Shown one piece after another: positions 47,619 through 58,923 of a stretch of DNA of 64,000 bases. Each line of letters opens with the position of its first letter. Within the stretch, counting starts at the first letter, position 1. Made by a program: the position numbers and the translations under genes. The notes under the pieces are model-generated. The model saw only the letters and a list, made by a program, of their open reading frames with translations, did not search any database and was not told the origin of the DNA. Source of the stretch: Toxorhynchites rutilus septentrionalis (Eukaryota; Arthropoda; Insecta; Diptera; Culicidae); the NCBI RefSeq assembly GCF_029784135.1, contig NC_073746.1:182219788-182283787 (forward strand), given 5' to 3'.

Positions 47619-48553
47619 ATGTCAGCAACGATGGACAATAATGATAATGACAATTATTGCTATCAGCAAGGTGCAAAACCGGGTAATGCCAGCAAGGGAG
47701 CGATCCCCAAGACATCCACAATAAAATATCAAAATCAGTTCAACAACAACAATAACGTAGCTGAGCAGGAAAATTTGATGCCGCAAATAAATGGTGCTCA
47801 ATCCGGACACATATGCTTGGAGCGATTAGACAGACGAATCTCGGATGAAACCGGTATGTATTTTTTGTTCGTTTGCTTCGAACCGATGGGAAGGCCAACG
47901 TTTGGATGGAAGCCGAATATCCCCTTGGTCCATCATCCTTATGATGTGAAATGTTATGCAAATAGGTCCAACACTTTGGATAGCCGGCTCAAACATTTGA
48001 ATATTAAACTATCTGTGAAAATAATTAATTGCTCCCCGTAATTTAAATCCATTCCTCATGAAATCTTGTTTTTAATAAAGTAATGTAAGCTTCAGCTTCA
48101 GATTCCTTAACGCTAGGAACAATCGTATAAATTATCAAACTATTCACCGTATATTAACCATTTCACTTGTCCGTGGAAAATGGAAAACATCATATGAACG
48201 GCCAGGTTCACGCCTCACCATCGCACGAGGAACTAGTTGAGCTGGATCCTGAGGAGGCTGAATTGGATGGTGATTTTTCCGACAATTCCCTCGGCAATCT
48301 TTCTTATATCAGCGAGAACGGCATCATCGAGGAAATAATCCTACTTCCAGATAACATCTATTCCGACGATGAAAACGGATCTGCTTCCGATGACTGCATC
48401 TATGCATACAGAGGTGACGATGATGCGCCAAATCCGTTAGATCACCGGGATCTGCAGGCAGATGATGAGACTGATTTTTTGGAGATGGATTTTGACCCAG
48501 AGCCAAGCTCAGAATTGGAGAATCTGTTGGAAAATCAAGATGAAGAGGACTAA
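47619..48553 (+). pseudogene. Acidic-protein gene, broken duplicate (copy 1)
   Basis: Exon 1 (47619-47853, donor GTATGT) is intact and almost identical to copy 2. The next exon has lost 18 bp spanning its acceptor (copy 2 'ctttttagccgtgtcg', copy 1 'cacttgtccgtgg'). The nearest usable AG would therefore lie well inside the exon. The exon then ends at the duplication junction: after ENLLENQ the frame adds DEED and stops at 48553. The product would at best be a truncated N-terminal part. The gene is presumably dead, or gives a short alternative protein if intron retention or a cryptic acceptor is used. Confidence 0.85.
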
Positions 48554-48686
48554 AATCAAATAAGAATAGTCCGGTGATGATCTTATGCATTATATTCAAT
48601 ACATAATCCACGCCACTGACATTATTTTATACATTCCATTGAACAATATTCTAAAATAGGAAAAAGTCACTTGTCCAAAAAAGTTA

Positions 48687-48894
48687 TTCCTATACTCACG
48701 TCGGAGTCTCAGACCGAAAGTGTTAAAAAAGTGACACACGTTCCCTTCGTACCAACACATACGATACGCTAAACCATGACGAACGACGAATAACGAAGCT
48801 AGAGAGAATCGCAAAGTCGTAGTGTTAATATTTTCTGAGAAATGAACGATTTATTGGTTTCTCGGTCTCACAGACCTATGCGCGAGTATAGGAG
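48687..48894. mobile_element. MITE family 4 (TA-flanked), duplication copy 2
   Basis: Counterpart of 37913-38120, with one substitution in the left terminus (ttattcctata). Confidence 0.82.
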
Positions 48895-49664
48895 TATTAA
48901 AAACATAGTTAAACATCTATTATAAAACCGCAAACAAAGCGACGCGTCGTTGGGCCTGTCTATACAGAAACATATCATTAAAATGAACTGAACGGTTCAG
49001 TCACTAACCATTCATCTAAGTGAATCAGTTCTTTTCAACCGTTCTTTCGCTCTTTCATTCATCGCTATTAGGAACAACATAGAATGTTAGCTGGAACCCA
49101 ACATCAATAGACAGCTATTCATTGAAAACGTTGGACTGGATAGAAGATTTTTTGACTCGTATGGGATTTATATTTTTGAAATTTAGTGGGAAAAGATAGT
49201 CTCTACTTCTTTAAAAGTCGCAAACTTTTATATGAAAATATGGTTATCAGAAATTATGAGAGATTTAGAGAGTTAAAGAAAAAATACAGCAGCGATTTTT
49301 TTCTAATTTTCACTAACAATAAATCATACAAAAAATCATGATAACACGTGGACGCAATAGGCCAAACAATAGATTGAAAGCAAGGAAAAAACTTTTTTCT
49401 CAACTTTCTCCCATTAGAAGACTTTATGTTTAACTAATTAATGGATCGTCCCAGCTTCCACTAGATTTTTTTTTCTGATAATCAGAAAGTGTATGATTAT
49501 AACGCGGAATTGAGAAAATACATGAAATTAGAAGAAAAAAAGACGGGTGGGTAATGTCGGGGACATAACCGGAGTGACGTAGGACTATACAAAGGGGACA
49601 GCTTTTGTTAAATATATATTTTAAATATATTGTTTTATTTTCTTCTCCTTCGTGAATACCTACC

Positions 49665-49925
49665 TATCTGTGTGGTACTCTATAAGAGAACGACTGACTT
49701 CAACAAGTATTCTCTCAAATATATATTAACCGCAGGCGTACACTCAACTGTGTCGACATAATGGCGGTGTAGAAGTCCGACACCACATAAACCGTTGCGC
49801 AGCAACCGTTGGCACTTCACTTCACTTTTAACCATCACCGAGCACGAGGTAAGACGTTCCTGCATCAGGACAGCTACGCTGGGGGAATTCCCCAAACAAG
49901 CACATCCGAGAAACTCACACTATCT
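49665..49925. mobile_element. 251-bp insertion private to duplication copy 2
   Basis: The insertion 49670-49920 lies between direct repeats tatct (49665-49669 and 49921-49925); copy 1 has the empty site with a single tatct. Its ends are gtgtgg and ctcacac, a short inverted repeat. Size, a TATA-like 'ctataagag', a 5-bp target duplication and TG..CA-like ends are compatible with a solo LTR. A small DNA transposon is the alternative. Confidence 0.85.
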
Positions 49926-49974
49926 ACCTGAAAAATGGATTAGTTTACTGTTTACTCTTTATGAATATGTTGAT

Positions 49975-50463
49975 GGTTCTGAAAAGAACCTTTGGTGTTG
50001 TGTTTTTGTTATCACTCGATATTCCCATCTTGTTCGGTTAAACCTTCCTGTTTAGCTATTGCGTTTGCCACTCGCCACAGCTTTCACAGTTGGAAAATTT
50101 CTTCCCATCCAGCTTGTGACATGTTGTTCAGTAAATTACATTTAATGCGACGTGCCGGAGAAACACTTTGCCACTCACTGAAACTAATTGTTGCCTTGAT
50201 GAGCGCCGAACCGAAGCTGCTCTGTTCTTGATGCGGGTTTTCTGATTGTCGTGAGCAGCTTTGCAAGCCAACTCGAGCACTCCGACGGCCGAAACTCTAT
50301 AATCGCTGTTAGGTATACTGGTGCTCCGGCACCAATCCGTTCGGCCTAGTTACCCTTGCGGAGCAATCAGTGAATGCGACCAACAGGGAACTGGAGACCT
50401 GCACGGTTCGAGTGAGACTTTGCCTTTCCCTTAACTTGTCCTCCTTTGTTACGTCCACGATGC
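49975..50463 (-). pseudogene. Histone H2A pseudogene A, duplication copy 2
   Basis: Counterpart of 38946-39434 with the same stops and frameshift, so these defects predate the duplication. The stem-loop is at 49975-49990. Confidence 0.88.
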
Positions 50464-50697
50464 CGATGCCGTACAACCACACGGGTTTACGGTTTGAAAG
50501 AAAATAAGATATTTTTTTGGGGTCCGCGTGTTTTATACTCTAGCGGTACACACTCACAGGATAGAGACAAATCGGCAGACTCAGCCAAAAAGGCGAGTCC
50601 AACGAGACGAACGAATGAGCGTTAAAAGGGAGCGATGGTAAAAAAATACATTCATTATGATTTGTTCGCTCGTTGGATTCACATGCAGGCTAAAAAG

Positions 50698-50934
50698 GGT
50701 TCTTTTCAGGATCACAAAATTATCTTCAATCTAAAGAGTTTATTGTTTTGTTATCACTCGATATCCCCATCTTGTTCGGCTAAACCTTCCTGTTTAGCGA
50801 TTTGTTGCCACTCGCCACAGCTTTCACAGTTGGAAAATTTCTTCCCATCCAGCTTTGTGACATGTTGTACAGTAAATTACATTCAATGCGACGTGCCGAA
50901 GCGCCACTCAGTGTCGCATTGGAGGCGATTTTAA
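50698..50934. pseudogene. Histone 3'-end fragment with opposite-strand stem-loop, copy 2
   Basis: Counterpart of 39669-39905. The stem-loop is at 50698-50713. Confidence 0.6.
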
Positions 50935-51307
50935 CCTGTAATTGAACATTTGCGATGACAGTGGTACAGTGTCGACTTTCAATGTGAGGTCATAATTTGG
51001 ATCTCTATGTTTACAAAAATGTCCAACTAAATAAGTCGCATTACATGTCCGTCCAATTAGCTAAATGTCGAACTAATTGTAAATTACTGTACTTTCAATC
51101 TGGAAACAATTTAAGAATTGGTGAAAATTGAATAATCTGGAAAGTTCCCAACTATCAATAAGCTCAGAACAACTGCCAAATTCACATACTCATCAGATCC
51201 TGGCAAACAAATTATGAAAAAATCAATTTGTGTTTTATTATTATTTTGGATAATGTTTTAGAAAGCATTGAACTGTATTTCCTAAACTCTTTTTTGGAAG
51301 GTTTAAT

Positions 51308-51768
51308 GGCCCTGAAAAGCGCCTTGTTTTATGGAATGGTTCCAATTTAGAAAACTTTGTACTCGTGGTTTTGAAAAAAAAACCAATTCGAACGCCCTCG
51401 ATGCCGCCTTGTTCTGGATTTGCCACCAAAGCAGTTTGTATAAAGAACAAACTTTTTTCTTCTGCTACCTGATGCCGTTTTGCGATTGCGTTTGCCACTC
51501 GCCACTCGCTGCAACTGCCTGTTGTCTTGATGTCCACCGAACCGAATGTGTTCTGTTCCGAATGCGGGTTTTCTTATCGTCGCGAGCAGCTTTGCCAGCT
51601 AACTCGATCACTTCGGCGGCCGAAACTATATAACGCCGGCTAGGTGGACTGGTGCACTGGTACTAACGCGCTCGGCCTAGCTACCCTTGCGGGGAACTCC
51701 AGATCAACACGGTTCGAGCGGGATTTTGCCTTTCCCTTCACTTTTCCTCCTTTAACATGTCCAGACAT
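51308..51768 (-). pseudogene. Histone H2A pseudogene B, duplication copy 2
   Basis: Counterpart of 40279-40740. Here the early KVKGKA segment is still in frame, whereas copy 1 has acquired changes in it. The later defects are shared. The stem-loop is at 51308-51323. Confidence 0.85.
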
Positions 51769-52290
51769 GGCTGCTTGGGTTGGTTTGTTGATGTGTTGTG
51801 ATGCGAACCGATGTGGTGTACGGTTTGGATGAGAATGATCCTTACGGCAGCGGAGCGGGGATTTTTAAGCTGACTGGCTGGCTCGAGAATTACGCATGTG
51901 TGAGACTGCGACCAATGTTTCGTTCATTTTTTTCTTTTTCCTTTCCAATCGTGCTTCATTCTATTTCGCTGCTGCTCTGGTTGCCCGTTTTGGTCGGTAC
52001 GATTTGAGGAGCACAAAATAGACCAATCAAAAATGGGCACATAGTGCATTTTGACAATGCTTGATATTTCACAATTATTCAATTATTTATCTCAAGAAAA
52101 ATGAAATGTTATTCGTTATGATAGATGCGTAGATATATTTCCTATCAATTGATGCAAAAACTTTTGCGATCTATTGAGAAATGCTCGAGTTATAAGCGTT
52201 CCAAATCTTGCATTTTTTCCTACTTGTTCAGTGCCTAGATTTCCATTTCACCCCCTATATCTTCCGGTTAGACGTAGTCCTACGTCAATA
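51769..52290 (-). promoter_or_regulatory. H2A upstream region, duplication copy 2
   Basis: Counterpart of 40741-41262; near-palindrome at 52273-52284. Confidence 0.6.
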
Positions 52291-52436
52291 TAACTTTGTC
52301 TTTAAAATTACCAAAATCTTATTTAGTTTAGAGCCCAAATTTTTGTATACATTAACAAAATAAACCCTGCGTTACATGCACTTTGTTCGTAAATGACAAT
52401 ATCGTTTATTTTTCTTATAAGTGTTAATGCTATATT

Positions 52437-53154
52437 TATCCATTCCGTCCAGCGTAAATCAGTTCAGCTGCACTCTTTCGTTCGCATCAGTTCACCCGCA
52501 AACGCTTCGTTCTAACAGTTCACTCAGGGGGTCTTCGTAGCCACAATGGTTGCGTGTTTGCTTAGTAAGCGATCGATCGTGAGTTCAAAACTCAGGGCTC
52601 TCATTGACCATCTTTGTGTTGTTACAGAATAACTACGACCACGCAACAATCCTCTGCGATGGAGATCGATCCACGGTCGAAATAAGATCGATTCATCCAT
52701 ACAAATGCTCTGCTCTGCAAGACACTGTTCTATTAATAATTCAACAATGATCATATCAACTGTCTCCGCTGTCCGGTGGTATAACTGGATAATGGAAGAA
52801 TAGAAGGAATACTCTTACGCCAAAAAATGGCAACTGTGTAATATGCCAATTATAAATATGATAACCATGTGACATGTACACGATTGAAATTCGGTTCTGT
52901 TACAGCTAAAATGCCTAAAATAAACAAATGGGATAAAAAAACAGTTCACTCAATTAGTTCGTTCTCAAACAGTTCTTCCCCATACAGTTCGTTCTGAATC
53001 ATTTCGTTCACAAACCGTTCGCTCGCAATCAGTTCGTAAGGCGAACTACCGTTTTTTGAAAAAGAACGACCATTCGTTCACTCTTTTTTGTGAACAAGTT
53101 CGTTCGTGCCATTCAAGTTCGTTCGTGCCATTGGTGAACGGTTTGCCCATCTCT
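52437..53154. repeat. Repetitive element with GTTCGTTC motifs and a hAT-like end, copy 2
   Basis: Counterpart of 41400-42117, plus a 19-bp tandem duplication (the 'gttcgttcgtgccatt' block twice, 53095-53131). Confidence 0.5.
52538..52968 (+). mobile_element. tRNA-derived SINE, family 3, copy 2
   Basis: Counterpart of 41501-41930 in the second duplication copy, with a deletion of about 11 bp near 52725. Confidence 0.75.
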
Positions 53155-53734
53155 ACACCCAAACTAGCGTTGGCAGAAAACATTTCATCTTTGGCAGAAA
53201 TGATGCCATTTAGTGTGCTGGAGAGTCAAATGAGCAAACAATGAGCTGTTTTAAAAGCTCAGAAATGGTTTGTATGTATGCGTGCAGACATCTCTTTCTG
53301 TTTTCTTTTCTGATTTCATTTGGGATTATGCAAAAAAAAGTCCATGCGACGTCAATGGGGATCGAACCAATGCCGGTTGGAATGCAAAACTATTTTACAC
53401 GACCACGCTATCCACATGGCTAATGATGCTTCAGCAGTTGTTCAGCAAATATGGATAATATTGCACCTGATTACAAAATGATGTTGGGAAGAGTTTTCTA
53501 AGAGTAAAAAAGGAGCGCATGAAGGAGAACAATATCTATCTCGGTCTGAGCCGTGTATGTAACTTATTGGTTTTTTTTTCGCTCGCTCGCATGAATCTTA
53601 TATTGCTGTACCATGTATATTATACAAATGCTTACCAGTATTTGTGAGTCATGACATTTTCTGTTATGTTATGTCTCATTTAATGTCATAAATCGGAATG
53701 ACAAAACATGAGCTAAAAATCAATTTTGGGTGTA
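53154..53734. mobile_element. MITE family 3, copy 3
   Basis: Counterpart of 42119-42695 in the second duplication copy (53156-53732). Confidence 0.85.
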
Positions 53735-56495
53735 CACCCGAACAGGAAACAATAAAATGAAATATTGCTACAACGTTATTTATATTTATTCGGACACGAG
53801 TCTTCAGCATGAAAACTGTTTTATCCATACAGAACACATTAAACTGTCCATTAAGGTGAAGGTGGAAGGAAGCCACAAATGGCTGCCACAATGGCACTCA
53901 CTTCTTTCATCTCCCTCTCTCATCCCTTGCACGATATTCAATAATTCTGCGAAACAGTGTGTGGAAAATTATCTTTTCGCACACTTCCCATCAAGTAATA
54001 TCAACCAAACTCTAATCGATTACTCACAAGATATTAAATTTTCATCTACCGTCGCAATGTATTATGAAAAACGTCGGAAAACTCGAGCTAGTGCTCTGAA
54101 AGTTAAATTTTCATTTTTCAATTTTCCGCAATGGTTTTGTTCATATTGGTGATAGCATCGTTATTTTTTCGACACTGATGCCAGACAATATCATCGAAAC
54201 AGCTATAAAACCACTCAATAAAATATTATTCCTGAGTGATAGCGTTTCATGTCATGAAATCAATCAAATAAAATTGTGTCGATATCAATACAATTATTAT
54301 GTTTACGTTTAATGGGTCTATAATGTAAGTTTTTGCAACCTTAATATTGGTTATGAAAATTATATTGGAACACTGCCACGGCTGCCTCTGCTATCAAAAA
54401 ATTATAGGAGGTTGTGTCCAAGACACGACCGCATTGTTGACGTAGAATATTATTTTATAATGCTACGAAATTTTAATCCTTAGTGGAGAAAGTTTTGCTA
54501 CTGACAAGCGAAACCAAATCACATACAAAATTCCAGAACGACATTTACTTTCATGGTGACTAAATAAACGAAATAAACTCTTTCTGTTAATCTCAACAAC
54601 CTCGAAAAGAGTAGCACTGCTTCATTATGATCAAGATTAGCGCAAATGCAATCCTAGTTGAAGGGAGTTTTGCAACTGGCACGCGAACCCAAATAAATCA
54701 ATAACTTATTATAACTTATTGAATAACTTGGTATTCCCAAATAATTTTTTGGTTCACCACCTTAACACCTGCTTCACCACAGCATCAGTTCAATGCATTG
54801 ATGCAATGTCAAAGGCTCCAACGAAGCCTTTATGTATACGGAAAACTAACAAAGTCAACTGCTTGGGGAAAGGCTGAATATTTGCCTCAGCAGAGATTCA
54901 TTACTAATACCCTAGCGCAAATATTTTCCTCCCGCTATCTCCCCTCCTTGTCACCACGTTCGGATCGACATGTTCACCCGCAACAGCGCAATACGTTAAA
55001 ACGCACGCACGTACACACACAAATTTCCATATATCGATGGCTTGAAGCAATTAAATATGCACACACTTATCTCCGTTTTGCGCTCTTCTCAACAGAAGCC
55101 CTTTTTGTTAATATTGCCGGTCTAGACCAGCTTAGCTGTCATCCTTTGTGGAGAGTTTTGCTATCGTCGAGCGAAACCAATTGACGAATTTACGTTAGAA
55201 TTGCAACCAGCTGGCGCAGCGAGTAAAATGAGGATGTTTTGTTTTTTTGGTATGAAATTCGTTAAAATTTTCTAGAAAAATCAAAATTTATCTTCAAATT
55301 TCCCGGTTTCATGTATTCTTTCCACGCTTAAAAGGTTAGAAAATCATCATTTTACAATGTGCTATTAACATTACGAGGAATGGCTTGTTATAAGTATTGT
55401 AACTTTAATTTTTTTCAACTAAGTAAACGATGAATAGGGTGTTTTGCGCTAAAAAATACTGCAAATCCTTCTCGTATCGGCCCCTACATAATCAATGATA
55501 TCAGCCAATTTGATATGATATCGATTTCATCGCAATTATCCATAGTATCAATAACCGGTTTGCATTATCAAACTTAAACTTTTCGAAGATTATCTATGAC
55601 TTTGGTCAAATCGCGTGTTGAAACCATCGTAAATATACAAAACTCCAACTTTCTTACCATATACTTACGACATTCAATGGCTGAAATGAATCTAAATTGA
55701 AATAAAATGAATAATCACCACCGAATCTTGCTTTTCAGTGCGTAAAATAAACAAACACCCTCACTTTTGTGGTTCTGAACTCTAATGTAGATGTCGCATA
55801 GGCTGATTCAGCTTTGCGTAAATTCGTCAATTCACAGACAAAATTCCAGAACATTTATTTCTTGGTGAACTGTCTATAGCCTAGCTTGATGATTCCCTAC
55901 ACAATTGTGTAGCTCAGAACCTTAATGCGATGGAGTCAGTTTGATGCAATTATTGCAATGCTCGAGACATCAGCGAGTCAGTAATTTGATCGCGTCCACA
56001 GCTCAATCAAAAACGAAGACATGTGATACTTTCAACTTCTTTAGTTCATTCGTCTCTAACCTTCAAAAAGACCCTTGGCCTCGTATTACTCCTCGCCGTC
56101 CGGCATAGCATATCAAACAAGTCTTGGGGAATTTTCTATTCGTTTTGTATGTAAAACCCCAAAATCCGTTCGCGATAAAAATTGTACCTAACGTTAAGTT
56201 TATTTCATAAAAACGTGACCTATTTTTTCAGATTTGGCTCCCTTAATGAAAGACGTAGTTCTACGTAAAAAAAATAGTAAACGAAAAAGTATTGCATTCA
56301 ATCAAAATACCTCGCCAACAAAGAAAAGGGTTAAAGCTCTCCAACGTGAATATGTGAAAAAAAACGATCATTGAAGGAAAATATTAGAGAATTATCAACA
56401 TCGAGTTACTGTGCGGAAGAACTTGTTAATACCAAAAGAGCCCCAATCAATTCGCATGTGTTATAAATTTTCTCATGTTCCGCTCACGTATGATC
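53735..56495. other. Repeat-rich DNA with two unassigned open frames, copy 2
   Basis: Counterpart of 42698-45470 (frames 53730-54152 and 54798-55184). It lacks a 14-bp 'ccggtatagcatat' repeat present in copy 1 near 45075. Confidence 0.4.
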
Positions 56496-56496
56496 A

Positions 56497-56669
<173 letters not shown>

Positions 56670-57057
56670 TCGTAGTTGTTCGTAGAAACACATCGTTCAT
56701 ACATTTTACTTCAGTATCGAAGTGTTTTTTTTTTCAAACGAATTCTATGACTCGTGTCAGTGAATCGCCACACAGTCTGATAAGTGAATTGATCTATTTA
56801 CGTTCCAAAATCAAAACAAACCGGGTGATTTGCTCTTATCTCAAATACACTATTTCCCCACGAATACACGTGCTTTTATCTATACTACTACAATGGCTTC
56901 GTTCCACCTTCACCTTAAGTCGCGTGCACAAGTGGTCAGATAATGTGAAAGCAACGACCAAAACAAAAGAGCATGACATGAGCAAACCACTCACTGACAA
57001 ATCCCGGGAAGGTGATCACACATAAATGTTATAATAAATTCTTGTTAAATCATGAAC

Positions 57058-58435
57058 TCACCTATGAATGCAGGTATAATCGGCACCGTGATTCGAAGCA
57101 ACATTAATCATTACATAGTTATACGGCCTCGTTGATAAAATAGAAAAATTAAATGATTGAAGAAAGTCCTTTTCGGCATCAAAAATGAAGTTTCCAAAAA
57201 AGAAACTGCTACTATCCATAAAAACATTTTCTAATCCCTAGAATTGAAAAACATATTCAAAGTGATAATGATTAATATACATACACATTTAACGGTTACC
57301 CAAACAGAGAATTCTTTTACCGCACTACTACTTGACATATCAGGTAATATATTTTTAGGAACATGTTCTATCGTAACGCCATCTAGAATAACACTATCCA
57401 TAAGCCTGATAGCGATACTAGCAGAAGAACCATAAAAAGCTCGACAGTGACCCGGACAATTTTCCTGGACAAGAAAAATGAAGCAAGTGACTTTATTTTC
57501 CCCATTTTGGTCTAACTTACCTGTATAATACAGCAATGCCTATTCGACAATTTTCTCCTACCAATTTTCAAACTTTGCTCGACAAAAGATTGCACAATAA
57601 ATTTCCATTGTTTGACCCTCACACTAAACACTTTACCACCAAAGTCAGCGGACGCATAATCGGGTCTCCCAAATTTATCGTTGTTAATTTTTTCCAAATA
57701 ATCGATACGATTTTGGAGAACTTCAATTCTTGTTTGGGCTTCTCGGAGCTCAAAAATCGTTTGCTTCTGAAAATCGTGCGTTGAAAGCTCCGTTTTCTCG
57801 AAGTCGTCAGTGAAACCTCCATTGTTCAGAACATGTTTCTAAATTTGTCAAATCGAAAATAAGAAGGCATTTTTTGAACATACAACTAAAACATAGACGG
57901 CGCCAGTGGTTGTGTGGTTAGCGTAACAGCCTCACAATCCGATCGGCCTGGGTTCAATCCCAGCTGGCGTCGTTGGAATTTTCTGAGGCGAAAAATCTCT
58001 GGTTACGTCTTCCTTCGGAGGGGAAGTAAAAGAAGTTGGCCCGGCTCATGAGTTGTTGAGTCTGATAGGTAGGAACAGGTGGAGTCGCCTCCCTGATGTC
58101 GGTGATTGGCACTGAAGTGGCGGAAATAGGCCGACAAAAAATAAGCGAAGATAAAAAAAAAAAAAAAAACTAAAACATACCGTTAGAGCTCCCAGATTTT
58201 CTCGCAGGTCAGCTATATGCTGCTTATTCGTATTTTGTTGCAGGTATGACCAAAAACAAACGCTCAAAATCACAGTGAATAATATAGAGAACACATAGCT
58301 AACGTTCCCATTTCGTGCATCCGGTTGAGGTCCTCCTTCAACGTTCATTTCAAAAGTTGGATTTTTTTCAAACATTTGACTTTTTGAGCAAGAAACCTCT
58401 TCAGCAACAAATGTCGTTGTGGTTGTAAACAACAT
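57058..58435 (-). CDS. SUN-domain membrane protein gene, duplication copy 2 (four exons)
   Basis: Exons 58435-58181, 57838-57521, 57464-57300 and 57237-57062 correspond exactly to copy 1, with all splice sites kept. The first intron is 342 bp instead of 58 because a SINE sits in it. Two replacements distinguish it from copy 1: Val to Phe in the GGKVVSV strand at the start of the SUN domain, and Gln to Arg just after CPGHC. The domain order (membrane segment, coiled coil, SUN) is unchanged. It is divergent from the acidic-protein gene, with 488 bp between start codons. Confidence 0.84.
57884..58179 (+). mobile_element. tRNA-derived SINE, family 4, in SUN-gene intron 1 (copy 2 only)
   Basis: A 272-bp element (57896-58167) lies between perfect 12-bp repeats aactaaaacata (57884-57895 and 58168-58179). 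The tRNA-like head has A-box 'tgtggttagcgtaa' and B-box 'gggttcaatccc' and is followed by a unique body and a poly-A tail of about 17 A. Copy 1 has the empty site. The splice donor just downstream is regenerated intact by the target duplication. It is oriented antisense to the gene. Confidence 0.96.
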
Positions 58436-58923
58436 TCTGGCGTGATTGAAGTTATCCCTTCCTCAGAACTTTACCAATGACAGGTAAACAAGAAGTTCAA
58501 TGTAGAACAAAAAACTAATTGGGACGTGTGCGATACCTATGTTTTGCGTCAAAATATTGTAAATTACTGCTTTATAAATATTAAGATTTGACCGCAAGCG
58601 GTTCGATTTACAACCGTTGATCAATTTTCCTTTGCGAGAAACAAAATTGTCGAAGTAATCTTGGCGCAAACTGGAATTTGCGGTCGGTGCCCGATGCCGA
58701 GTTGAGAAATTATTTTTATGATAAATATATCCTACACCCCCTTTCATGTTCCTGCATAGTGATTGTAAGATTTATCCGGCATTGAGGAGAAGGTGCAACA
58801 AGAAAATTATAATGGAATGAATGATGTTCGTGATCAAAGTTGTCTGCATTACATCATAATCGCATATTGAACAGTATATCTTACAAACGCACAGTGTATA
58901 AACACCGGAGCCGGAACCATAGA
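58436..58923. promoter_or_regulatory. Divergent promoter, copy 2 (full length)
   Basis: 488 bp lie between the two start codons. The 220-bp segment unique to this copy (58609-58828) shows no target duplication and no terminal repeats, so a deletion in copy 1 is more likely than an insertion here. It would carry the leader and promoter elements of both genes (inference). Confidence 0.6.

Noticed and set aside
58463..58747. 94-codon minus frame between the SUN and acidic-protein genes
   Set aside because: It lies in the divergent promoter segment, has no domain, and is absent from copy 1.
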